From positions 93,801,278 through 93,865,277 of the forward strand of contig CM039462.1 in assembly GCA_022414725.1 (NCBI GenBank): a stretch of 64,000 bases of DNA, given 5' to 3'. Below the pieces are notes generated by a model. It worked only from the letters and a program-made list of their open reading frames with translations. It did no database searches and was not told the origin of the DNA. This stretch comes from Microglena sp. YARC. Lineage: Eukaryota; Chlorophyta; Chlorophyceae; Chlamydomonadales; Chlamydomonadaceae. The translations under genes were made by a program, and so were the position numbers. Positions 25,101 through 37,100 of this stretch are shown one piece after another. The stretch's first letter is position 1; every line of letters starts with the position of its first letter.

Positions 25101-28100
25101 TCTAGGTGTGTATGAGTGTGTGTGTCTCGGAGTGTATGGGTGTGTGTGTCTAGGTGTGTATGGTTGTGTATAGGGCACCCTGCAAGGCGTGATAGAGGAG
25201 GCTGTCACATTTGGCTTGGCCACGGGCAACAAGAAGGCTAGCAGCTCTTTGGCTGAGCTGGTTACCAACTACGCCTCCATCTTGGCTGCTCAGGTGTGTG
25301 TGTGTGTCTCCAAGTGTAGGAGTGCGTGAGTCTGCGTGTGTAAGAGTGTGAGTGTGTAAAAAATGATGTAGCATTCTACTACGCCTCCATCTTGGCTACT
25401 CAGGTGTGTGTGTCTGCGTGTGTAAGAGTGTGAGTGTGTAAAAAATGGTGTAGCATTCTACTATGCCTCCATCTTGGCTGCTCATGTGTGGGTGTGTGTT
25501 TGTCTCCAAGTGTTGGAGTGTGTGTCCAGGTGTGTAGGAGTGTGTAGCACGCAGCAAGGGGGGTGATAGAGAATGCTGTTATCTTTGGCTTGGCCACGGG
25601 CAACAAGGAGGCTTGCAGCTCCCTGGCTGAGCTGGTTACCAACTACGCCTCCATCTTGGCTGCTCAGGTGTGTGTTTGTGTGTGTGTCTCCAAGTGTTGG
25701 AGTGTGTGTCCAGGTGTGTAAGAGTTTGAGTAGCACGCAGCAAGGGGGGTGAAAGAGAATGCTGTTATCTTTGGCTTGGCCACGGGCAACAAGAAGGCTA
25801 GCAGCTCCCTGGCTGAGCTGGTTACCTACTACGCCTCCATCTTGGCTGCTCGGGTGTGTGTGTGTGTCCAAGTGTAGGAGTGTGTGTGTCTACTAGGGTA
25901 AGAGTGTGAGTGTGTACAAAATGGTGTAGCATTCAACTACCCCTCCCTCTTGGCTGCTCGGGTGTTTGTGTGTGTGTCCATGTGTGTAGGAGTGTGAGTG
26001 TGTAAAAGAGGATGTAGCATCCTACTACGCCTCCATCTTGGCTGCTCAGGTGTTTGTGTGTCCAATTGTAGGCGTGTGTGTGTCCATGTGTGTAGGAGTT
26101 TGAGTGTGTAAAAGAGGATGTAGCACTCAACTACGCCTCCATATTGGCTGCTCAGGTGTGTGTGTGTCTCCAATTGTATGTGTGTGTGTGTCCAGGTGAG
26201 CAGGATTGTGTGTATTTAGGTGTGTGAGTGTGTAAACGTTAGTGTAGCGCGCATCAAGAAGGGTGATAGAGAAGGCAGTCTGACATGCAAACCGAGTCTT
26301 GGCTGCTCAGGAGTGTGTGTCTCCAAGTGTAAGAGTGTGTGTGCCCAGGTGTGTAGGAGTGTGTAAAAGATGGTGTGGGATTCTACTACGCCCCCATCTT
26401 GGCTGATGATGTGTGTGTGTTTGTGTCTCCAAGTGTAGGCGTGTGTGTGCTCAGGTGTGTAGGAGTGTGTGTCCAGATGTGTAAGAGTGTGTAAACGATG
26501 GTGAAGCATTCTACCACGCCTCCATCTTGGCTGATGATGTGTGTGTGTGTGTCTCCAAGTGTAGGCGTGTGTGTGCTCAGGTGTGTAGGAGTGTGTGTCC
26601 AGATGTGTAAGAGTGTGTAAACGATGGTGAAGCATTCTACCACGCCTCCATCTTGGCTGATGATGTGTGTGTGTGTGTCTCCAAGTGTAGGCGTGTGTGT
26701 GCTCAGGTGTGTAGGAGTGTGTAAACGATGGTGAAGCATTCTACCACGCCTCCATCTTGGCTGATGATGTGTGTGTGTGTCTCCAAGTGTAGGCGTGTGT
26801 GTGCTCAGGTGTGTAGGAGTGTGTGTGCTCAGGTGTGTAGGAGTGTGTAAACGATGGTGTAGCATTCTACCACGCCTCCATCTTGGCTGCGCAGGTTTGT
26901 ATGTAACTCCAGGTGTAGGAGTGTACACACCCACTTACCTACACACATGCACATCCGCCCGCCTAACCACTCACCTCACCCTCCTCACCTCCCCAACCAC
27001 CCCCACCCCCAGGGTTGTCTGACCACCGCCCTGGAATATCTGGAGTACTTCCCCAGAGAAGCGTCCACCACCGTAGCTGTCTTGCGGGACCAAATCAACC
27101 GCTCAGGCTCTCAACTCCCCCCTAGCGTCACCCATTTGCCTACACACACACACGCCCGCTCGTCTTACAAACCACCTCACCTCCCCACGCACTCCCACCC
27201 CCAGGGTCGTCTGACCACCGCCCTGGAATATCTGGAGTACGTCCCTGGAGAAGCGTCCACCACTGTAGCTGTCTTGCGGGACCAAATCTACCGCGCAAGC
27301 TCTCAACTCCCCCCTAGCGTCACCCACTTGCCTACACACACACACGCCCGCTCGTCTAACAAAACACCTCACCTCCCCACGCACTCCCACCCCCAGGGTC
27401 GTCTGACCACCGCCCTGGAATATCTGGAGTACGTCCCCGGAGAAGCGTCCACTACCGTAGCTGTCCTGCGGGACCGAATCTACCGCTCGGGCTCTCAACT
27501 CCCCCCTAGCGTCACCCACGCCCCCCCTTTCCCCTTTATCCAAGAAGACGTCCGCCAGGTGGCTTCTGGTGCTACCACTGTGCCAGCGCAAGCAGTGGCG
27601 GCGCCAGCTAGCTCATACACTCAGCCCTCGGCTTACGCGCAGCCAGCTGCGGCCAACAATTACTCCTCCTACAACACCAGTGCATACGGACAGGTAGGGC
27701 TTACATGTATTACCTATGTATTATATATACTAGCATTGAGCCCGTTGTACCGACAGGAAGACCCCCGTGGCCACGTCAGCGACATGTCTCAGAAAATCGA
27801 GATCCGAGACTCGCTGCCACCTGGGCGACAGGTCAGTAAGATATGAAACCAGAAGCCCAACTGACTGAACCAAAAGCGGCTAAACCCCTGACAACCTACT
27901 ACATGGAACTAATATATAAAGGATGTATGTATTATTATTATTATATTATTATTATTATTGTATTATTATTATATTATTATATATAGGATATATATAGGAT
28001 GAGGTATTACCTATGCGTATATGTATTACCTATCCATATATGAACCAAAAGCGGCTAAACCCGTGACAACCTACTACATGGAACTATTATATATAAGGAT

Positions 28101-31100
28101 GTATGTATTTATTATTATTATATTATTATTATTTTTATTATTATATTATTATATATAGGATATATATAGGATGCGGTATTACCTATGCGTATATGTAAAT
28201 AAATGAAGAGTACACCTCGTTACGAGGCTTGAGGTTGAAGTGGCCAGCCTGTTTGCCTTCAATGGGGCATAGGTGCATGTATGTGTGTACTAGTACGGTA
28301 GCCCGTGTGGCCGGTGGCCACACCTACTCTCACAAAGACCCCCCCCCCCCCCCCCCCCCCCCCCCCATCTCTGTTGAATGAAATTAAAATGAAACTCAAT
28401 TAAATTCAATACAGAGACCTAAGGGTGGGGTGGGGTGGGGTAATGGGTGACCACCCTGAATCGGCACCCTACGTCTGCATAAAAAAAATTATGATAACGT
28501 CCGGTGGGGCGTGGTATTAAGGTAGCCCCGTCTTGCGGTGGTACGTAACGAGCTGCTACTTTTCCTGGTCAAAGCTGCCATGGCGGTTAGCAAGGAACGC
28601 GAACACTAAAGCGCTCCGGTAGGGATCCGAACCCCCGCACCTTCATCATTTCAACAAGCTGTACCATAAAGCCATTCGTCGAAAAGGGTTGAGTCTGCAG
28701 ACAAGTCTACCTGGGCCATATTGATACGAGACAACCTTTGGGTGGGAGCATGTGCCTTTGGGGTGGGTGCATGTGCCTTGGGTGCAGGTGCCTTGGGTGC
28801 AGGTGCTGTGTGGTGCAGGTGCCTTGGGTGCTTGGGTGCGCTTGGGTGGGTGGTGGGTGCAAGGTGCCTTGGGTGGAGGTGCGGGTGAGGTGCCTTGGGT
28901 GCGGGTGCCTTGGTGTGGGTGCAGGTGCTTGGGTGGCGGGTGCCTTGGGTTGTGTGGGCGGGTGTGGGTGCTGCTCAGGGTGCGGGTGCTCGGGTGTGGG
29001 TGCAAGGTTGCCTTGGGTGTGGGTGCAGGTGCCTTGGGTGCGGGTGCCTTGGGTGTGGGTGCCTTGGGGTGTGGGTGCAGGTGGCTTGGTTGCTTGGGTG
29101 GGTGGGTGCTTGGGTGCTAGGTGCCTGGGTGTGGTGCACGGTGCCTTGGGGTGGCGGGTGCCCCTTGCAGGTGCCCTTGGGTGCGGGTGCCTTGGGTTGT
29201 GGGGTGCAGGTGCCTTGGGGGTTGCCTCAGGTGCCTTGGGTGCGGGTGTGTGGGTGCAGGTTCCTTGGTGTGCGGGGTGCCTTGGTTGTGGGTGAGCAGG
29301 TGCCCAGGTGTTGGGTGCCTTGGTGTGGGTGCCTTGGGGTGTGCAGGTGCCTTGGGTGTGGGTGCCTTTTGGGTGTGGGTGCAGTGGCGCCTGCGGGGTG
29401 TGGGTGCAGGTGCCTTTTGGGGTTTTTGGGGGGGCCCAGGTGTCGGGTGCCTCAGGGTGTGGGTGCAGGTGCCTTGGGTGAGGGTTGGGTGCGGCGGGTG
29501 CCTCGGTGTGGGTGCCTCGGGTGTGGGGGTGCTTGGTGAGGGTGCTGGGTGTGGGTGCCAGGTGCGGGTGTGGGTGCTTGGGGGTGGAGGTGCTGGGTTG
29601 CGGGTCCTCGGGTGTGGGTGCAGGTGCCGGGTGCCCGGGTGGGGGTGCTGAGGTTGGGTGCAGGTGCCTTGGGTGTGGGTGCAGTGGGTGCGGGTGCCTC
29701 GGGTGTGGGTGGTGCCTTGGGCTTGGGTTGGGTGCAGGTGCCTTTGGGTGCGGGTGTGGGTGCCTTGGGTAGGTGCCTGGGTGCGGGGAGGTGCCTTGGG
29801 TGTGGGTGCAGGTGCCTTGGGTGCGGGTGCCTCGGGTGTGGGTGCAGGTGCCTTGGGTGCGGGTGCCTTGGTGTTGCAGGGCCTTGGGTGGCAGGTGCCT
29901 TGTGGTACAGGTGGTGGGTGCCAGGTGGGTGTGGGTGCAGGTGCCTTGGGTATGGGTTGCGGGTGCCTTGGAGTGTGGGTGCCTTGGGTGTGGGTGCTGG
30001 TGCCCGCTTGTGTGCGGGTGCAGGCTCAGGTGGGTGGGTGCAGGTGGCTTGCAGGTGCAGGTTTGCAGGTGGGGGTGCTCGGGGTGGGTGGGTGTGAGGG
30101 TGCAGGTGCTTGGGTGAGGGTGCTTGGGTGCGGGTGGGTGCAGGTGCCTTGGGTGTGGGTGCAGGTGGGTGCGGGTTGCCGGGTGCAGGTGCCTTGGGTG
30201 TGGTGCAGGTTGCCTCATGCCTTGTGGTGCTGGGTTTGCCTCGGGTGTGGGTGCAGGTGCCTTGGGTGTGGGTGCAGGTGCCTTGGGTGCTTGGGTGCGG
30301 GTGTGGTGCATGTGGGTGTGGGTGCAGGTGCCTTGGGTGCGGGTGCCTTTGGGTGTGGGGGGTGCTGGGTGGCTCGGGTGTGGGTGCAGGTGCCTTTGGG
30401 TGCAGGTGCCTTGCGGTGCGGGTGCCCTTGGGTGTGGGTGCAGGTTCCTTGGGTGCCTTGTTGTGGGGTGCAGGTGGCCTGCAGGTGTGGGTGCTCAGGG
30501 CGTGTTGGGTGCAGGTGCTTGGGTGTGCGTGCTAAATGCTGCCTTGGGTGTGTAGTGGGCAGGTGCCTGGGGTGCAGGTGCCCTTGTGTGCGGGTGCCCT
30601 CAGTTTGTGGGTGCAGTGCCTTGGGTGCAGGTGCCTGTGCGGGGTGCAGGTGCCTTAGGTGAAGGGTGCAGGTGCTTGGGTGAGGGTGTCCTTGGTGCTG
30701 CCTGGGTGTGGGTGCTTGGGTGAGGTGCAGGTGCTGGGTGCGGGTGCCTTGGTGGGTGTCAGTGCCTTGGGTGGGTGCAGTGGTGGCCCTGGGTTGCGGT
30801 GCCTCGGGTGTGGGTGGTGCCTTTCGGGTGCCTTGCGTGGGTGCAGGTGCCTTGGGTGCCGGGTGCTTCTGCAGGTAGCCTTGGTTTGCGGGTGGGTGTG
30901 GGTGGCAGGTGCCTTGGGTGCCAGGTGCCCTGGGTGTGGGCTTTGCCAGTGCCTTGTGGGTGCGGGTGTCCCGGGTGTGGGTGCAGGTCCTCCTTGGGTG
31001 CGGGTGCCTTTGGTGTGTGTGGGTGCAGGTGGCTTGGGTGTTGCAAGGTGCCTTGGTGTGGGTGCAGGTGCCTTGGGTGTGGGTGCCTTGGCTGTGGGTG

Positions 31101-34100
31101 CTAGGGTGCCTGGTGTTTGGGTGTGGGTGAAGGTGCTTGGGTGGCAGGTGGGTGCATGGTGCCGGTTGATGTGGGGTTGGGTGCTCAGGTGCCCTTGGGT
31201 GTGGGTGCAGGTGCCTTGAGGGGTGAGGGGCTGCCTGGGTGCCTGGGTGTCGGGTCGTTTGGGTGCAGGTGCTCCGGTTGGGTGGGTGTGTAGCGGGTGC
31301 CTCGGGTGTGGGTGTGCTTGGTGAGGGTGGGTGCCTTGGCGGGTGCCTTGGGTGAGCGTGTGGTGGGGGTGCAGGTGCCCTTGGGGTGGGGTTAGGTGCC
31401 TTGGGTGTGGGTGCTCGGTGTGGTGACTCTTGGGTGCGGGTGTCCTCTGGGTGTGACGGATGGTCCTTGGTGCGGGGTGGGTGCAGGTGCCTTGGGTGCG
31501 GGTGCCTCGGTGTGCAGGTGAGTCTTGGGTGCGGGTGGCGGTGCGGGTGCCTTGGTGGGTGGGTGCAGGTGCCTTGGGTGCGGGTGCCTCGGGTGTGGGT
31601 GCAGGTGCCTTGGGTTGCAGGTGCTCGGGTGTGGGTGCCAGGTGTTTGGGGTGCAGGTGCCTAGGTGTGGGTGGGTGCAGGTGCTTGGGCTTCCCTACAG
31701 GTGCCTTGGTGTGGGTGTCAGGTGCAGGCCTTGCCTTGTGCGGGTGCGCGGGTGCCCTTCCCAGGTGTGGTGGCTCGGTGCCTTGGGTGCAGGTGCCTTG
31801 GGTGCTTGGTTGTGGGTTGCCTCGGGTGTGGGTGCAGGTGCCTTGGGTGAGGGTGCTTGGGTGCAGGTGCGGAGGGCTTGGGGCCTCGGGTAGGTGGGTG
31901 CAGGTGCCTGCAGGTATGCCTTGGGTGGTGGCGGGTGCCTTGGGGGTGGGTGCGGTGTGCAGGTGCCTTGGGTGTGGGTGGCAGGTGCCTTGGTTGGGTG
32001 CGGGTGCCTCGGGTTGTGGGTGGGTGCTTGGGTGCTTGGAATGCGGGTGCCTTGGTGTGGGTGCAGTGGCAGGTTGCCTTGGGTCGGGTGCCTCGGGTGT
32101 GGGTGCAGGTGGCCTTTGGTGCGGGGCTTTGTGGGTGCAGGTGCTTGGGTGCAGGTGCTGGGTAGGTGCTTGAGGTGTGCCTTGGGCCTGGGTGACTGGG
32201 TGTGGGTGCAGGTTCCTTGGTGCGAGTTGGTGGTCCTTTGTGGGTGCGGGGTGCAGTAGGTGTGGGTGGCAGGTGCTGGGTGTAAGGGTGCAGGTGCCTT
32301 GGGTGCAGGTGCCTTGGTGTGGTGGGTGCTTTGGGTTGTGGGTGCCAGGTGACCTTGGGTGCGGGTGCCTCGGGTGATGGGTGCAGAGGTGCTTGGGTGT
32401 GGGTGACAGTGCCTTGGGTGCTTGGGGTGGCGGTCGCCTTTGGTTGTGGGTGCAGGTGCTTGGGTGCGGTGCCTCAGGTTGGGTGGGTGCAAGGTGCCTG
32501 CTTGGTGCAGGTGCCTTGGTGCAGGTGCTTGGGTTGAGGGTGCGAGGTGCTTGGGTGTGGGGCCTTGGGTGCGGTGCAGTTGCCTTGTGTGCGGGTTGCC
32601 TCAGTGTGGTGCAGGGGTGCTTGGGTGCAGGTAGCAGGTATTGGGTGCGGTGCCTCGGGTGTGGTGTGCAGGTGCCTTGGGTGTGCGGGTGCCTTGGGTG
32701 ATGGGGTGTGTGTCAGGTGTGAGCCTTTGTGTGCGTGTGCGTTGGGGTGCGAGTGGTGCCTTGGGTAGGGTGCTGGGGGGTTGGGGGTGCCTCGGGTGTG
32801 CCTGTGGCAGTGTGCAAGTGTTTCGGGCTGGTTGGGTGCGGGTGCTTGGGTTGGGTGCAGGTGCTTGGGTGCGGGTGTCGTCGGGTGTGGGGTGTGGCGG
32901 GTGCCTTGGGTTGCTGTGTTGGGTGCTTGAGGTTGTGTGGGTGCAGTGCCGTGGTGGTTTGCGGGTGTTCCTGTAGTTCGAGATGGGGGATGGGTTTGTG
33001 CGGGTGCTTTGCGGGTGCCTTGGGTGTGTGGTGCGCCTTCTAGTGGTGGTGCCTTATTAGGGTGCGGTGCCCTGGGTGGGGTGCGGGTGTAGGGCCTTGG
33101 GTGTGGTTTTTGGGTGGGCAGATAGGTGTCCCCTCTTGTGGCCAGGTGCCTTTGGGTGGAGTCGTGGGTGCAAGGCTTGTGCGTAGGTGTGGGTGCAGGG
33201 TGCCTGTGGGTGTGGGTGAGGCTGAGGTGTGGGTTAGGTGTGACTTGGGTGTGGGTGCAGGTTGCCTGAGTGGGGTGGAGGTAGTCGGGGTGCCTTGGTG
33301 GGTGGGTGCGTGGGTGCGATGGGTGCGAAGGCCCGCAATTGCCCTTGAGGGGTGAGGTGTGGGTGGCAGAGGTTGCCTTGGGTGCGGGTTGCCTCGGGTG
33401 TGGGTGGTGCGCAGGGTGCCCTGGTGTGGGGTGTTCGCCGAGTGGTTGTGGTCTGCTGGTGCTTGGGTGGCGGAGGGTGCCCTCTGGTGTTGGGTGGGCG
33501 AGTGGGCTGGTGGTAGCCTTGGGTTGCGGTGCCTTGGGTGTGGGTGCTGCCTTGGGTGGCGTGGGTGTGAGGTGCAGGTTCCTTGTGCTGGTGGCCTCAG
33601 GTTGTGGGGCTTGGTTGTTGGGTGAGGGTGACTTGTGCGGGAGGGTTGCTCAGGCGTGCAGGTGCCTTGAGCAGGTGCGCTGTTTTGGTTGGTGGGTGGT
33701 GGGGTGCAGGTGCCTTGGGTTGCGGGGTGCCTTGTTGTTGGGGCAGTGGGTGGGTGCAGGTGCCTTGGGTGGCCCAGTGCCTTGTACATGTGCCTTGGTT
33801 GGTGCAGTGGCCTTCGGTGCGGGTGCTGGGTGGTGGGTGGCGGGTGCCTTGGTTTGCGGGTGGCCTTTGGGTGCGGATGCCTGGGTGGCCTGTTGCTTGG
33901 GTGCGTGTGTGGGTGCCAGGGTGGGTGCGGGTCTCGGGTGGATGGGTGTTGGGCAGGTGCTTGGTTTTGGAGGGCCTTCGTGTGGGTGCAGGTGGGGCTT
34001 GGTGTGCTGTTGGCCTTGGTGTGTGGGTGCAGGTGGCCTTGGGTGCGATGCCTTGGTGTGGGTGCAGGGCCCTGGGTGCGGGTGCAGGTGCCTCTGCGGG

Positions 34101-37100
34101 TGTATGCTTGGTGTGGGTGGAGGTGCCTTGGGTTAGCGGGTGACCTCGCGGTGGGTTGCACGGTGCCTGGTTGGAGGCTCTCGGCGTGGGGGTGGTTGGG
34201 CGGGTGCCTGGCTTGGGTGTCCCCGCCCGGCATTGGGTGCTGGGTGCCCTTGGGTGTGTGGGGGGATAGAGGCCTGGTGCAGGGTGCGTGCCTCGGGTGT
34301 GGAGTGCAGGTGTGGGTCTGGGCTGCGGGTGCCCCGCAATCGGTCAGGGTGCAGGTGCCTTGGGTGTGGGTGGCAGGTTTGCCTTGGGTGCAGTGCCTAG
34401 GCCTTGGGTGCGAGGGGCGGTGGGTGCATGTGCAGTGCGGGTGTGCCTTGGTGTGTTGGTGCTTTGGGTGTGGGTGTAGTGTGGGGGTGCCTTGCGTGCG
34501 GGCTCGGTGTGGGTGCGGTGATTGAGTGTGAATCTGGGTGGTGCAGGTGCCTGTTGTGGGTTGCTGGTTGCGGGTGATCCGAGTGTGGGTGTCCAGGTGC
34601 CCTGGGTGGTGGTGGTGGGTGTCCAGTTGTGCGGTGAGTTGTGGTGTGGTGGTGAGTGGGGTGTGGGTGTAGATGGTGTGCCAGTGGGTTGGGTGGGGGT
34701 GGGATGGCGAGGTGGCTTGGGTCAGGTGAGGTGTTGGGATCGCGGGTGATTGGGTTGATGGGGTGTCAGTGGGTTTGTTGTGGTGTGCAGGGTTTGATGG
34801 GGTTGCATCCGGGTGTAGGGTGCTGCTGGGTGTGGGTGAGGTAGCCTCGGGGTTGTGGGTGTGCAATTGCGCTTTGGGGGTGCTTGCGTCGGCTCGTGCT
34901 TGGGTGTGGTGTGGTGGTGTTTGGGTTGGGTGCCTTGTGTACAGGTGTTGGTGGGTGGCAAGTGCCTTGGGTTGCGGGAGGGAGCTTGTGTGTCGTGGCA
35001 GTGTTTTGGGCGCGGCTGGGTGTGGAGGGTGCTTGGGTTGGTGGTGGGAGAGTGCTCTTGTGTGGTCGGGATGCCTCGGGTGTGGGTAGGTTCGGGTGGG
35101 GGGGTTGGGTGTGGCAGGTGGTGGGGCTCGGGTGTTGGCAGCAAGTTCTGCTCTGGGTGTGAGTAGGGGTGGAGCTTTGGGTGCCGGCTTGGGGGCGTGT
35201 TGGAATGGTGGGGGTGTGCAGGGGTGCAGACTATATAGGGTGCGGGTGCCTTCCTGGGTGTGGGTGCGCAGTTAGGTGGTGCGTTGGAGAGGTGGCCTGT
35301 GGTGCAGCGGTTGCCTCGTTGGTGCTGTGCTTCGGTGTGTATCTCCTGGTGAAGGTGCCTATAGCGTTAGAGGGTCCTCGTGTGTGGTGTGCAGATTGTG
35401 CCTTGTATTGGGGCGTGTGTGGTGCAGGTGCCTCGGTGGGTGCGGTGCCGGGTTGCCTGGGGTTGGGTGCAGGTGTTCGCGGGTGCTTTGGGGTGTGGGT
35501 CGTACCTGTGGGTGTGCGTGGGTTGCCTTGGATAGGTGCAATGAAAGGTGGGTAAGGTGCCTTGTGGTGTGGGTGGGCAGGTGCCTTGGGTGCGGGTGCC
35601 TTGGGTGTGAGGTGCAGGTGCCTTGGGGTGGGTGCGGGTGTGGGTGCGGGTGCCTGTTGGGTGCGGGTGTGGGTGCAGGTGCTTGGAGTGCGAGGGTGGG
35701 TGTGGGTGCCTTGGGTGGTGGGTGGCAGGTGCTTGGGTTGCGGGTGCCTCGGGTGTGGGGTGCAGGTGCCTTGGTGGTGGGGTGGGGTGTTGGGTGCTGG
35801 TGCTTGGGTGCGGGTGCCTGGTGGTGTGGGTGCAGGTGCTTTGGTGGGATGCCTTGGGTGTGGGTGCAGTGTGCTTGGGTGTGGGTGAGGTATGCCTTCG
35901 GTGCGGGTGCTTGGGTGTGGGTGCAAGGTGCCTTGGGTGCGGGTGCCTTGGGTGTGGGTGGCGGGTGTTGGGTGTGGGTGTGGTGTGTGGGGTGCAGTGT
36001 GCGGGGTGCGGGTCCTTGGGGGTGGTGTGGGTGTGGGGCAGGGTGCGTTTGGGTTGTTGGTGTTTGGTGCTTGGTTGTGGGGTGCCTGGGTGTGGGTGCA
36101 GGTATGCCTTGGGTGCGGGGTGCCTTGTGTGTGGGTGGCAGGGTGCTTGGGTGCAGGTGCCTTGGGTGTGGGTGCAGTGTGGGTGCAGGTGCTCGGGTGC
36201 TTGGGTGGGTGGGGTGCGGTGCCTTGGTTGCGGTGGGTTAGTGTGGGTGTGGCGCATGTGTGCTTGGGTGCGGTGGCCTTGCGGTGCGGTTGTCTGGGTG
36301 CTTGTGCAGGTGCTGCAGGTGCTGGGTGCGGGTGAGGTGCCCTTGGGTGTGGGTGCGGTGCTTTGGGTGCGGGTGTTTGGTGTGTGTGGTGCAGGTGCGT
36401 GGTGTTGGGTGCAGGTGCCTTTGGTGGGGTGTGGGTGGTGCAGGGTGTCCCTTTGGGTGCGGGTGCAGGGTGGTGCCTTGGGTGTGGGTGCAGGTGTGGG
36501 TGCAGGTGCTGTGGGTGCTAGGTGTGGTGTGGGTGGTTGCAGGTGCAGGTGTGGGTGGAGGTGTGGGTGTGGGTGAGGGTGGCTTGGGTGCGGGTGCACC
36601 TCGGGTGTGGGTGCAGGTGCAGGTGTTGGGTGCTTGGGTGCGTGGTGCTTGGGTGCAGGTTGGGTGGCGGGTGCTTGGGTTGGGTAAGGTGCCTTGGGTG
36701 GGTGTCGTGTGGGTGCAGGTGCCTTGGGTGGGGTGCAGGTGCCTCATGGGTGAGGGTGTGGGGTGCAGGTGCCTTGGGTGCGGGGGGCCTTGGGTTGTGG
36801 GGCTGGGTGCTTGGGTGGCAGACGTGTGCCTGGGGTGTGGGTGCAAGGTTGCTGTGGGGTGCTTGGGTGCGGGTGTTGGTGTTGGGGGTGCTCGGGTGTG
36901 GGTGTTAATAGGTGCCTTGGGTGGCGGGTGCTCTGTTGAGATGGTGGTGGGTGCAGGGTGCCTTGGGTGCGGGTGCTCGGGTGGGTGCAGGTGCCTTGGG
37001 TGCAGGTGCCTCGGGTGTGGGTGCAGGTGCCTTGGTTGCGGGTGCCTCGGGTGTGGGTGCAGGTGCCTTGGGTGCGGGTGCCTTGGGTCTTGGTGCCTTG

